From NCBI GenBank assembly GCA_944372115.1, contig CALVYH010000001.1, positions 62,001-126,000 of the forward strand: DNA of 64,000 bases, given 5' to 3'. This stretch comes from an uncultured Bacilli bacterium. Its GTDB lineage: Bacteria; Bacillota_I; Bacilli_A; RFN20; CAG-826. How positions within the stretch are numbered: position 1 is the first letter of the stretch; every line of letters begins with the position of its first letter. Both the position numbers and the translations under genes were made by a program. The notes beneath the pieces are model-generated. The model saw only the letters and a list, made by a program, of their open reading frames with translations, made no database searches and was not told the DNA's origin. Of this stretch, positions 16,171 through 25,760 are shown in pieces.

Positions 16171-17688
16171 ATGAAAGAAAGAGAATGTGGAATTTTATTA
16201 CATATTTCTTCCTTACCTTCAAAATATGGTATTGGGAGTTTAGGGAAGGAAGCTTATGAATTTGTTGATTTTTTAAAAAAATCTAATTGTAATATATGGC
16301 AAATCTTACCACTCAATGTTACTTCATTTGGAGATTCACCTTATCAATCTCCTTCAAATTATGGTTTAAATTATTACTTTATTGATTTAGATACATTAAT
16401 TAATAAGAAGTTATTAACAAAAGAAGAAGTAACTTCAACTTGTTGGGGTAATAACGAAGAAAGAGTTGATTATGGAATACTTTTCAATAATAGACTTAAA
16501 GTATTAAGAAAAGCATTTAATAGATTCGATAAAACTAATCTTGAGTTTAAAGAATTTATTAAAAATAATCCTCAATATAAAGATTTTGCTATATTCATGG
16601 TTTTAAAAGATATTAATCATTTAAAACCATGGTATGAATGGGAAAATAAATATAAAACATACTCTTTAGAATTAGAAAAAGAATTAATTCAAAATAATAA
16701 AGATGATATTCTCTTTTATATTTGGACCCAATATGAATTCTTAAATGAATACAATTCATTAAAAGAATACGCTCATAAAAACAAGATTAAAATTATGGGT
16801 GATTTACCAATTTATGTAGCTTTTGATTCATTAGAGGTTTGGAAATATCCATCTTTATTTGAATTAGATAGTAACCATTATCCAGTTAACGTTGCTGGAT
16901 GTCCACCAGATTGTTTCTCAGTTGATGGTCAATTATGGGGTAATCCTTTATATAATTGGACTTATCATAAAGAAACCAATTATAAATGGTGGAATGAAAG
17001 AATTAATAACGCATTAAAGTTCTTTGATTATTTAAGAATAGATCACTTTAGAGGATTTAGTGGATATTATTCAATTCCATTTAAAGATACAACTGCTAAA
17101 AATGGAAAATGGATTAAAGGACCTGGATTTGATTTATTTAAAGATAAATTAGATTATCCAATTGTTGCTGAAGATTTAGGAATGATTGACGATGATTTTA
17201 TTGAATTCTTTAATAAATGTGGTTATCCAGGAATGAAAATTGTAACTCAATGTTTCGATGATCCAGATAAAACAAATATTTGGAGGCCATCAAATTATAC
17301 TTACAATTTCTTCTCTTATAGTGGAACTCATGATTCTCAAACATGTCGTCAATTTATTGATGACTTAACTAAAGATGAAAAGAAGATGTTTTTAGAAATA
17401 TTAGAAGATGAATGTAAGAGATTTAGAATTCCTTTTGTTAAGGATTTATCAAATAAAGAATTAACATTAAAGGTTTGTGAACTCAACATTGCTTCATCGA
17501 CAAAAGCTGCTATATTACCTCTTCAAGACTTATTTGCAATAGGAGCAGAAGGAAGAATGAATTTTCCTTCAACGCTTGGTTCTTCAAACTGGTCTTGGAG
17601 AATTACTAAAAAACTCTTTGATAAAAATAAAAAAGAAGTTTCATCTATGTTATTAAGATGGAACGATAATTATCAAAGAGGAGATTAA
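16171..17688 (+). CDS. malQ: 4-alpha-glucanotransferase (amylomaltase), active form
   Basis: 505 residues from ATG 16171. GH77 enzyme that transfers alpha-1,4-glucan segments and releases glucose from maltodextrins in the cytoplasm. Catalytic residues are present: Asp291 (LRIDHFRGF), Glu334 (VAEDLGMI), Asp388 (GTHDSQT). The start at 16171 aligns with the start of the upstream homologue; an in-frame ATG at 16132 lies within the promoter -10 and cre site and is not used. There is no ribosome site, and the predicted 5' UTR is about 30 bases. It is the first gene of the operon that continues into the sugar ABC transporter. Confidence 0.93.
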   Translation: MKERECGILLHISSLPSKYGIGSLGKEAYEFVDFLKKSNCNIWQILPLNVTSFGDSPYQSPSNYGLNYYFIDLDTLINKKLLTKEEVTSTCWGNNEERVDYGILFNNRLKVLRKAFNRFDKTNLEFKEFIKNNPQYKDFAIFMVLKDINHLKPWYEWENKYKTYSLELEKELIQNNKDDILFYIWTQYEFLNEYNSLKEYAHKNKIKIMGDLPIYVAFDSLEVWKYPSLFELDSNHYPVNVAGCPPDCFSVDGQLWGNPLYNWTYHKETNYKWWNERINNALKFFDYLRIDHFRGFSGYYSIPFKDTTAKNGKWIKGPGFDLFKDKLDYPIVAEDLGMIDDDFIEFFNKCGYPGMKIVTQCFDDPDKTNIWRPSNYTYNFFSYSGTHDSQTCRQFIDDLTKDEKKMFLEILEDECKRFRIPFVKDLSNKELTLKVCELNIASSTKAAILPLQDLFAIGAEGRMNFPSTLGSSNWSWRITKKLFDKNKKEVSSMLLRWNDNYQRGD

Positions 17689-17785
17689 TTTACTTTAGGT
17701 TATTAAGCTCGTAACAGAGTTAATAATATATAAAATTACTTAAAAATAATTTTTACATTCATATTTAAGGAGGAATAAAAATAAT

Positions 17786-19078
17786 ATGAAAAAAACAAAA
17801 TTATTTGGTGTTATTGCTGTTTTAGGCATTTCACTCGCAGGTTTAGTTGCTTGTGGTGACAGAGGAAACACTGATAACCCAGGTGGAGGAACAGACAACC
17901 CAGGTGGTGAAACTCCAACAGGAAAAACAATTAATCTTGTTCTTTCTGGTCCAGCTGATAAGGCAGAATTTGATGCGGAATTAATCGAAGATTTCAAAGA
18001 ATATAGAAAATCTCTCGGTGATCCAAATACTTATGTTATTGAACAAGTTGCTCACGGCGAAGATAAAGTTGACTCAGAAATTACCGACTGGGCTACGGGA
18101 CCAGATGTTTATGCTTTTGGTGCTGACAAAACTCAAAATTTAGTTGCTAAAGGTGCATTAGCTGAATTAAGAAGTACATATAAAACATACGTTGAAGAAA
18201 ATACAAATCAAGTTGGTCTTGATAGTGCTACATTCAACGATACATTATATGCATTCCCATACACTGCAGATAATACCTACTATTTAATGTATGATAAATC
18301 TGTCTTTACAGAAGAAGATGTTGCTTCTGTTGAAGGTATTTTAGCAAAATGTGCTGAAACAGGAACTTCATTTGCTTATAAATTACAAGAAGGTTTCTAT
18401 GGACAAGGCGCTATGTTTACTTTTGGAGCTGATTATAATGTAACCTTTACTGAAGATAATCAAGTTGATGAAATTACAGCTGATTTTAATAGTGAAAAAG
18501 GATTAAAAGCTGCTAAAGCTATTTATAATATTGTTCAACATCAAGCAGATGGAACATGGGTTGATGAATATATTTTAGCTGGAACAGGCAATACTAAAAT
18601 TGCTGTTAATGGTACTTGGGATATTTCTGCTGCTAAAGAACAACTTGGTGAAAATTATGCTTGTGCACCAATGCCAACAGTAACTGTTGATGGTGAAACA
18701 GCTCACTTAGGTTGCTTCAATGGTGCTAAACTTTACGGCGTTAATCCAATTAGAAGTGCTAATGATCAAGATAGAATGACAGCTGCTTTCAATTTAGCTC
18801 AATATCTCGCAGGTCCTGAAGCACAAGAAAAAAGATTTGATGAATATTTTATTTGTCCATCAAATACAGAAGTTGCTGAATTAGATAAAGTTAAGAACGA
18901 TCCTAACTTCCAAACATTAATGGAACAAAGTGAATGGTGTCACGTTCAAACTGTTGTTCCAGGTGCAGTTTGGAATGCTCCAAGTGTTTTAGTTAAAGGT
19001 ATTAAAGAGGGCACAGTTACACTCGACAACTTACAAGAAGCTGTAGATGTTTATAACGAAACAGTTATCAATTCATAA
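17786..19078 (+). CDS. malE: Maltodextrin-type ABC transporter substrate-binding lipoprotein
   Basis: 430 residues with ribosome site AAGGAGG. Lipoprotein signal peptide with lipobox L-V-A-C, Cys23, then a Gly/Thr/Asn-Pro-rich spacer to about 50. The body matches the family 1 extracellular solute-binding proteins (MalE/MdxE group): VYAFGADKTQNLVAKGALAE near the N-terminal lobe, FNDTLYAFPYTADN, and AVNGTWDISAAKEQLGENY in the C-terminal lobe. It should bind maltose/maltodextrin at the cell surface and hand it to the permeases downstream. Sugar identity is inferred from malQ and the GH13 lipoprotein in the operon. A stem-loop separates it from malF. Confidence 0.9.
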   Translation: MKKTKLFGVIAVLGISLAGLVACGDRGNTDNPGGGTDNPGGETPTGKTINLVLSGPADKAEFDAELIEDFKEYRKSLGDPNTYVIEQVAHGEDKVDSEITDWATGPDVYAFGADKTQNLVAKGALAELRSTYKTYVEENTNQVGLDSATFNDTLYAFPYTADNTYYLMYDKSVFTEEDVASVEGILAKCAETGTSFAYKLQEGFYGQGAMFTFGADYNVTFTEDNQVDEITADFNSEKGLKAAKAIYNIVQHQADGTWVDEYILAGTGNTKIAVNGTWDISAAKEQLGENYACAPMPTVTVDGETAHLGCFNGAKLYGVNPIRSANDQDRMTAAFNLAQYLAGPEAQEKRFDEYFICPSNTEVAELDKVKNDPNFQTLMEQSEWCHVQTVVPGAVWNAPSVLVKGIKEGTVTLDNLQEAVDVYNETVINS

Positions 19079-19090
19079 TTTATTTATTTT

Positions 19091-19125
19091 GTAAACAAAC
19101 TACACTACTTGTGTAGTTTGTTTAC
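19091..19125 (+). other. Stem-loop between binding-protein and permease genes
   Basis: Perfect 15-bp stem (19091-19105 with 19111-19125) and a 5-base loop. It is not followed by a long T run, so it looks more like a partial terminator or a 3'-end stabiliser that raises binding-protein expression over the permeases. Confidence 0.7.
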
Positions 19126-19140
19126 TTTCAGGAGATTTTT

Positions 19141-20682
19141 ATGTCGAATTTAGAATATTATTCCTTGACAAGACCTGAAAAATTTTTTTATAAAATCGGT
19201 TCGTTTTTCAAAAGTATTCCATTAGGAATATGGAAATTCTTTAAAAAGACACCTTCAAAATTAAAAGAATTTTTTAAAAAAATTTTTAATCCAATTATAA
19301 ATTTATTTCATTGGTTTGTCCGAGGCGATGCTTTAACTAAACTTAATTTTTTAGTTATGGGTATTGGACAAATTACTAGACATCAAGTTTTAAGAGGGTT
19401 ATTAAATCTTTGTTATGAAATAATTTCAGTTATCTTTATTGTTTTAATCGGTGCTCCAAATTTTACTAAATTACCAACTTTTGGATACGTTTCTTCAGTT
19501 CAATATGAGACTGATGAAGCTCCATTTATTGGTTATATGTATCAAGATGACAGTTTTAAGATTTTACTTTATTCAGTAGTTTCTATTATTGTTATTTTAA
19601 TACTCGTTTTCCTCTGGTATACAAGTATTAGAGATTCTTATGAACTCCAACAATTAAAATATATTGGAAAAAATAAATCTGACAAAGAAACATTAAAAGG
19701 TTTAGTCGGGAAAGATTATCACAAAGTAATGCTTTCAATTCCTACTTTAGGAATTGCTATATTTACAATCATTCCTTTATTTTTCATGATTTTGATTGGT
19801 TTTACAAATTACAATTCAAACCACATGAATCCTAAAGAATTATTTGACCGGGTTGGCTTAGGAAATTTCCAACAACTTTTAGGTATTACTGGTGGCCAAA
19901 ACGGTACTCAATTTGCTTTAGTTTTCGTTCAAATATTAATTTGGACATTAATCTGGGCTTTCTTTGCAACTTTTACTAATTATTTTTTAGGAATGATAGT
20001 TGCAATCATGATTAATAAAAAAGGTATAAAATTAAAAAAATTATGGAGAACGATTTTAATTACAACAATCGCTGTTCCTCAATTTGTATCTTTGCTATTA
20101 ATGTCAAAAATGCTTAATACCGATACAGGTGTAATTAATGCTGTATTAAGAGAATTAGGTATCATTACACAAAATATCCGTTTCTTAACCGATGGTATAT
20201 TGGTTAAGGTTACTATTATTTTAGTTAATATGTGGATAGGTATTCCTTACACAATGTTAATGTGTACTGGTATTTTAATGAATATACCTGATGATCTTTA
20301 TGAATCAGCAAAAATTGATGGCGCAAGTCCATATAAAATGTATATGAAAATTACATTACCTTATATGTTATTTGTTACCACACCTTATTTGATTTCTCAA
20401 TTTGTTGGAAATATTAATAATTTTAACGTTATTTATCTTCTTTCAAATGGAGGTCCGATTTTCTCTAGTATCAATGGAGAAATGATTACAGCTCAAGTAT
20501 TCGGTGCCGGTCAATCTGATCTTTTAATTACATGGCTTTACAAAATGTCTATGGGTGAAGTCTTTAAAGATTATGGAACTTCGTCAGTTATTGGTATGGT
20601 AGTCTTCGTAGTCGTTGCATTCTTCTCATTAATTTTCTATGGTAAGAGTAATTCTGTTAAAAACGAGGAGGATTTCCAATGA
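19141..20682 (+). CDS. malF: Sugar ABC transporter permease, MalF type
   Basis: 513 residues with ribosome site CAGGAGA. Membrane permease of a carbohydrate importer. The basic N-terminal 70 residues (many F, K and P) are cytoplasmic, followed by two early membrane segments (about 85-105 and 137-160), a loop, then the permease core from about 195. The ATPase-contact EAA loop reads YESAKIDGASPYKMYMKITL near 380-400. It is larger than most Gram-positive MalF proteins because of the N-terminal region. The TGA stop overlaps the malG start (ATGA). Confidence 0.92.
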   Translation: MSNLEYYSLTRPEKFFYKIGSFFKSIPLGIWKFFKKTPSKLKEFFKKIFNPIINLFHWFVRGDALTKLNFLVMGIGQITRHQVLRGLLNLCYEIISVIFIVLIGAPNFTKLPTFGYVSSVQYETDEAPFIGYMYQDDSFKILLYSVVSIIVILILVFLWYTSIRDSYELQQLKYIGKNKSDKETLKGLVGKDYHKVMLSIPTLGIAIFTIIPLFFMILIGFTNYNSNHMNPKELFDRVGLGNFQQLLGITGGQNGTQFALVFVQILIWTLIWAFFATFTNYFLGMIVAIMINKKGIKLKKLWRTILITTIAVPQFVSLLLMSKMLNTDTGVINAVLRELGIITQNIRFLTDGILVKVTIILVNMWIGIPYTMLMCTGILMNIPDDLYESAKIDGASPYKMYMKITLPYMLFVTTPYLISQFVGNINNFNVIYLLSNGGPIFSSINGEMITAQVFGAGQSDLLITWLYKMSMGEVFKDYGTSSVIGMVVFVVVAFFSLIFYGKSNSVKNEEDFQ

Positions 20683-21542
20683 TGGCTAAATTAGAACGTT
20701 ATCACAGTAAAAAATTTAAAGAAATTACCTCAAGAGCTTTAATTTATATTATTTTGATTATACTTTCGATTGTTTGGTTAGTTCCGTTTATCTATTTATT
20801 ATTACAATCTTTTACTGAAAGTTATGATCCAACAAATATTATCCCTGAAGTTTGGACATTTCAAAATTATATAAATTTATTTACAGACCCTATTTATCCT
20901 TTTGGTAGATGGTATTTAAATACATTGATTATTGCAATTATTACAGCAGTATTACAAACAATTATTACTTTAATGACAGCATATGCTTTTTCAAGATTAA
21001 GATTTAAAACAAGACAAGCATATATGAAACTTATTCTTGTAATTGGTATGTTCCCTTCATTTTTAGGAATGATAGTTACATATTTCTTATTACAAATGAT
21101 TGGATTATCCGGTTCAATTTTTGGTCTTGTTGTTGTTTATTGTGCTGGAGCTGGGATGGGATATTATGTCGCAAAAGGTTTCTTCGACACAATTCCTCGT
21201 TCTTTAGATGAAGCTGCGATGATTGATGGTGCAAACAAAAATACTGTATTTTGGAAAGTTATATTACCTTTATCCAAACCAATTGTTGTTTACACCGTAT
21301 TAATGAGTTTTACAGCGCCTTGGGGTGACTACATGATGGCATCTTACCTTGCTCAAGGCAAACAAGAATTGTTTAACGTTGCTGTTGGTTTACAACAGAT
21401 GATGTCTAAAGGTAGAGACATACAATATTTCCCACAATTTTGTGCTGGTGGAGTATTTGTTTCTATAGGAATTATGGCTCTATTCTTCTGGTTACAAAGA
21501 TATTATGTTGAGGGTGTTACTGGAGGAGCTGTTAAAGGGTAA
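20679..21542 (+). CDS. malG: Sugar ABC transporter permease, MalG type
   Basis: 287 residues, six membrane helices. Second permease subunit; pairs with MalF and the ATPase. The EAA loop reads LDEAAMIDGANKNTVFWKVI. Two adjacent ATGs (20679 and 20682) follow GAGGAGG at 20665-20671; the second gives the more usual spacing, the first overlaps the malF stop. Either way the two permeases are translationally coupled. Normal length. Confidence 0.92.
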   Translation: MMAKLERYHSKKFKEITSRALIYIILIILSIVWLVPFIYLLLQSFTESYDPTNIIPEVWTFQNYINLFTDPIYPFGRWYLNTLIIAIITAVLQTIITLMTAYAFSRLRFKTRQAYMKLILVIGMFPSFLGMIVTYFLLQMIGLSGSIFGLVVVYCAGAGMGYYVAKGFFDTIPRSLDEAAMIDGANKNTVFWKVILPLSKPIVVYTVLMSFTAPWGDYMMASYLAQGKQELFNVAVGLQQMMSKGRDIQYFPQFCAGGVFVSIGIMALFFWLQRYYVEGVTGGAVKG

Positions 21543-21547
21543 TAAAA

Positions 21548-23164
21548 ATGATTAAAAAAAGATTATTAATTCTCTTACTTTTACCTTTACTTTTTACTTC
21601 ATGTGGTTTCAAAAGAAATTATGATGAAGTATACGGATTTAAAATCGATGAAACAAATGAAAGGCCGATAATAATCGATGATAATTATAGAAATTATTAT
21701 GAAATATTTGTTCGCTCATTTGCTGATTCAGATGATGACGGAATTGGAGATTTAAATGGTGTAACCGAAAAATTAGATTATCTTGAAAATTTAGGTTTTA
21801 CAGGAATTTGGCTTATGCCTATTAATGAATCTCCTTCTTATCATAAATATGATGTTGCTAATTATTATGAGATTGATAATAGTTATGGTGATATTGACGA
21901 TTTAAAAAATCTCATTGAAAAAGCTCATGAAAAAAATATTAAAGTAATTATCGACCTTGTAATGAATCATTCATCTTTGTACCTAAATGAATTTAAATTG
22001 GCGAGTGATGCTTATTATAAATTTTTAAATAAGCAAGAATTGAATGAGGAAGAACAACGTTATTACGATTATTATTGTTTCTATGAGAATGAAAAAGATC
22101 CAAATGCTAGAGGAAAAACTTTATATAAAAATCCTTATTATAATTTTTATTATGAAGCCAATTTTTCTAAAGATATGCCTGAATTTAATTTCGACTCAAC
22201 ATATGTTAGAGAAGATTTTGAAAAAATAATGAAATATTATTTAGATTTAGGCGTTGACGGATTTAGATTAGATGCTGTTCTCTATTATTATTTGAATAAT
22301 ACTCAAAAAAACTTAGAAGTTCTAAGGTGGATAAACGATTATGTAAAATCAATAAAAAAAGATGCGTATGTAGTCGGTGAATCTTGGAGCTCAGCACAAA
22401 TTATTGAAGAATATTATTCTTCGGGTATTGATTCATTCTTTTATTTTCCAGGATCTACTGCTTATCCAGATGGTTTGTATCTTAATTCTACTAATATGGA
22501 TGGGAGAATGGTCGAGACCTTCTACGAAGAGCTTGAAAAAATAAATGAAACTTCAAAAGAAGGAATTCCCGCTCCATTTATCGATAATCACGATATGTCT
22601 AGATATGTTAGAGTTACTTCTCCAGAGAAAACGAAATTCTTTTATGGTTTATTAACTATAACTAACGGAACAACATTTACATATTATGGTGATGAAGTAG
22701 GAATGTCGGGTAATAATCCTCCTGATCAGAACGTAAGAACATCAATTAGATGGGGAGAAGATAATGGAAAATACGACACAGATCAATTGAGTGGTGTTAC
22801 AAAAGTTGAATACCCATACGGAACAGTAAAAGAAAATATAGAAGATGAGAATTCTATATTAAATTATTATAAAAAAGCTAATTACTTAAGAAATAAATTC
22901 CCAAGTATTTCTAGGGGTGAAATGTCTTTGGTTAAAGCTGATAAAGAAAGAGGACTATTAATAATTTCAAAATCTTACCTTAACGAAATAATTGATATCG
23001 CTATTAATTTCAAAGAAAATTATAATATTATCCTTGATTCAAGCGATATAAATGAAAATAAAAAAGTTGTTGGACAATTAATTGTTAACAACGAAAAATA
23101 TATCGGCGAATTAAAAGATGGCTCAATTATATTACCATCTTATTCAATAGCGATATTTAAATAA
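21548..23164 (+). CDS. GH13 alpha-glucanase lipoprotein
   Basis: 538 residues. Lipoprotein signal with lipobox L-F-T-S-C, Cys19, so surface anchored. The GH13 core begins at about 50 (YYEIFVRSFADSDDDGIGDL, which includes the Asp-rich Ca-binding loop). Catalytic residues: region I DLVMNHSS, nucleophile Asp242 (GVDGFRLDAV), acid/base Glu278 (VVGESWSS), Asp349 (FIDNHDMS). It probably cleaves starch or longer maltodextrins outside the membrane so that the adjacent importer can take up products. Specificity (alpha-amylase, glucosidase or pullulanase type) is not resolved. It starts 5 bases after malG. Confidence 0.9.
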   Translation: MIKKRLLILLLLPLLFTSCGFKRNYDEVYGFKIDETNERPIIIDDNYRNYYEIFVRSFADSDDDGIGDLNGVTEKLDYLENLGFTGIWLMPINESPSYHKYDVANYYEIDNSYGDIDDLKNLIEKAHEKNIKVIIDLVMNHSSLYLNEFKLASDAYYKFLNKQELNEEEQRYYDYYCFYENEKDPNARGKTLYKNPYYNFYYEANFSKDMPEFNFDSTYVREDFEKIMKYYLDLGVDGFRLDAVLYYYLNNTQKNLEVLRWINDYVKSIKKDAYVVGESWSSAQIIEEYYSSGIDSFFYFPGSTAYPDGLYLNSTNMDGRMVETFYEELEKINETSKEGIPAPFIDNHDMSRYVRVTSPEKTKFFYGLLTITNGTTFTYYGDEVGMSGNNPPDQNVRTSIRWGEDNGKYDTDQLSGVTKVEYPYGTVKENIEDENSILNYYKKANYLRNKFPSISRGEMSLVKADKERGLLIISKSYLNEIIDIAINFKENYNIILDSSDINENKKVVGQLIVNNEKYIGELKDGSIILPSYSIAIFK

Positions 23165-23188
23165 AAACTCAAACGGAGGGAAGTAAAA

Positions 23189-25735
23189 ATGGCTAACATT
23201 AAATTAGATCACATCTATAAAGTTTACCCAAATGGTGTAAAAGCTGTCTCTGATTTTACAATGGATATTAAAGATAAAGAATTTATTGTATTTGTCGGTC
23301 CATCGGGTTGTGGAAAATCTACAACATTAAGAATGATTGCTGGACTTGAAGATATTAGTGCAGGCGAACTTTATATCGATGATAAAATAGTAAATGATGT
23401 CGAACCTAAAGATAGAGACATTGCAATGGTTTTCCAAAACTACGCACTTTATCCACATATGACTGTTTATGAAAACATGGCCTTTGGTTTACAACTTAGA
23501 CATGTTCCAACCGAAGAAATTCACGAAAGAGTCTTATGGGCAGCCAATATTTTAGGTTTAACTGATTATTTAGATAGAAAACCTAGAGCAATGTCTGGTG
23601 GTCAAAGACAAAGAGTCGCTTTGGGTAGAGCAATTTTAAGAAATCCAAAAGTTATGCTTTTGGATGAACCTTTAAGTAACTTAGATGCAAAACTTAGAGC
23701 ACAAATGAGAAGTGAAATAGCAAAACTTCATCAAGATTTACAAACAACATTTATTTATGTAACTCATGACCAAGTCGAAGCTATGACTTTAGGAACAAGA
23801 GTAGTTGTCATGAAATTAGGAGAAATCCAACAAATTGATTCTCCAAAAAATTTATATGACTATCCTCAAAATAAATTCGTTGCTGGATTTATCGGAACAC
23901 CACAAATGAATTTCTTTGAAGCAACACTTTTAAGAAATGGTGATTCTGTTGAAATTAACTTTGATTATTCTGATAATAAATTATTTGTAGATGCAAATGA
24001 TTTAATTAAAGTTCAACCTCATTATTTAGATGGAAAACATAAAGTATGGTTTGGTATTAGATGTGAAGATTTAAGCATTGATACAAGCAATACTAATTCT
24101 AAAGATTCTTTTAAAGTAAAAGTTTCTCACTTTGAAGAATTAGGTAATGAAACTTTAATTTATGGTGACATTAATATGAATGGTGACGGATTTAAAGAAT
24201 CTTCAACAAGAATTATTGTTAAGGCTTTAAATTCCAACGGTTTGAAAGCTGGAGATATTATTGATGTCAAAGTTAATGTTAAGAAAGCTCATTTCTTTGA
24301 TTATGATACAGAAGTTTCAATCGTCCCTCGTATACCAACATTGAATGTTATTTCTTGTTCAATTAAAGAGCAAAAAGTTTTATTCGATAATAATTCTTTG
24401 GAATTACCAAAAGTTGTTGAAACAAAAGATGGAAACGGACAACTTTATATTCCATGTAGCGCTATCTCAATTTCTGGCAAAGGAACAATTAATGCTACTA
24501 TCATTAATATAGAAGATGTCGAAGGTACTAAAGTTGCTTATTTAAAATTAAATGAAAGAGTTTTATTCTTAACATTATCAAATGAAGACGTTCATATAGG
24601 AGACAATGTTAAACTCTCTATCGATATTACCGAAATCACAATTAAAAATGGAGAAGATACTTTAGTTTCAACTCTTAAAAAATATAACGAAATTTCATCT
24701 ACATTTATTAATTTTGTTACAGCCAATAGTAACGAAAAAAATAAATATTCTTCAATTTTAGAAAATAACATAGCAAAAGTTAATTCTAAATACGAAGAAA
24801 AAGTTAAAGAAATAAATGCAAAATATGATGCTTTAATAAATGAAAACTCTTCTAAAGACTTAAGTAGCTTGAAAAAAACAAACGAGGAAAAAATTGCATC
24901 TATTAGTCTTGAAAATAAAGAAAAACTTAAAGAAATGGATAAAAAATATAAGATTGCTATTTCTGAAGTTAAAAAACAACATAAGATTAATAGAAAAGCA
25001 GTTGTTGAAAAAGTCAAAGAAGAACAAGAAAGAATTAAAAAAGAAGAATATGATTCTTATAAGAAATTCTTGAAAACCAATAAGGATAAAGATGTTTATC
25101 ATAAGAGAAAGTCTGAACATGAAGAATTTAAAGAAAATTATCCAAAAGAAAGAGAAAATTTGATTAATAAAGCTCTTGATGGTGAAACTTTAAATTATGA
25201 ATCTGCTTTAAATGAAATAAAAGCTCCTTATAAGAGAGAAAAGAAAATTCTAAAAAATAACTTTAAAGAAAAGGTTAAAAAACTTAAAGATGAATACAAT
25301 GTCTTAAATGTTTTAGAGAAAGAAAGAAAACAAGCTCTTCAAGAATTAGAACGTGAAAAGAAAAATAATTTAGCAAAAGCTAGACAAATTTTCTTCCTTA
25401 AAATTAATGGACATTTATATCAATCACCAGATCTTATTTCTAATAAAATGATACAAGGTCTTGGAACAAAAGTTTTTGTTAAAGATTTCTTAGTCGAAAT
25501 TCCAAATGATAAGATTCATATCTCAGATGAAGGTATCGAAGCTACAGTAAGTTCCTTCTTGGATTATGGTGAAAAGAAATTTATTATTTGTAATGTCGTA
25601 GAAGAAGATGGCAGTACACATGAATTCTACGTATTAAATGATAGCGAAATTCCAGTAGGAACAAAGATTCATTTATCATTTAATTTAATCGATACACACA
25701 TTACAGAAAAATCAATGAATTTAAGAATTTATTAA
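23189..25735 (+). CDS. malK: MalK/MsmX-type sugar ABC ATPase with large coiled-coil insertion
   Basis: 848 residues; relatives have about 370. Residues 1-240 are a complete ABC ATPase: Walker A GPSGCGKST at 37-45, signature MSGGQRQR, Walker B VMLLDEPLSNLDA and switch His in YVTHDQVEAMTLG. About 290-385 is the usual TOBE/OB regulatory domain. A second TOBE-like unit spans about 425-495. Then about 515-730 is a strongly charged coiled coil (Lys/Glu heptads), and about 745-848 is a third TOBE-like unit (GIEATVSSFLDYGEK to the end). No frameshift is seen and the ribosome site GGAGGG is good. It energises the MalFG importer; the added arm may bind partners or other regulators. Confidence 0.88.
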   Translation: MANIKLDHIYKVYPNGVKAVSDFTMDIKDKEFIVFVGPSGCGKSTTLRMIAGLEDISAGELYIDDKIVNDVEPKDRDIAMVFQNYALYPHMTVYENMAFGLQLRHVPTEEIHERVLWAANILGLTDYLDRKPRAMSGGQRQRVALGRAILRNPKVMLLDEPLSNLDAKLRAQMRSEIAKLHQDLQTTFIYVTHDQVEAMTLGTRVVVMKLGEIQQIDSPKNLYDYPQNKFVAGFIGTPQMNFFEATLLRNGDSVEINFDYSDNKLFVDANDLIKVQPHYLDGKHKVWFGIRCEDLSIDTSNTNSKDSFKVKVSHFEELGNETLIYGDINMNGDGFKESSTRIIVKALNSNGLKAGDIIDVKVNVKKAHFFDYDTEVSIVPRIPTLNVISCSIKEQKVLFDNNSLELPKVVETKDGNGQLYIPCSAISISGKGTINATIINIEDVEGTKVAYLKLNERVLFLTLSNEDVHIGDNVKLSIDITEITIKNGEDTLVSTLKKYNEISSTFINFVTANSNEKNKYSSILENNIAKVNSKYEEKVKEINAKYDALINENSSKDLSSLKKTNEEKIASISLENKEKLKEMDKKYKIAISEVKKQHKINRKAVVEKVKEEQERIKKEEYDSYKKFLKTNKDKDVYHKRKSEHEEFKENYPKERENLINKALDGETLNYESALNEIKAPYKREKKILKNNFKEKVKKLKDEYNVLNVLEKERKQALQELEREKKNNLAKARQIFFLKINGHLYQSPDLISNKMIQGLGTKVFVKDFLVEIPNDKIHISDEGIEATVSSFLDYGEKKFIICNVVEEDGSTHEFYVLNDSEIPVGTKIHLSFNLIDTHITEKSMNLRIY

Positions 25736-25760
25736 TTAATGAGTTTATGGAGGAAATAAC

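Noticed and set aside
20679-20682. Possible use of TGA as tryptophan (Mollicutes code)
   Set aside because: TGA ends malF, a lipoprotein gene and ruvA in ATGA overlaps, and Trp is TGG throughout.
24592-25120. Minus-strand ORFs inside the malK coiled coil
   Set aside because: They are antisense reflections of Lys/Glu-rich codons (Phe/Leu runs), with no ribosome site or family match.
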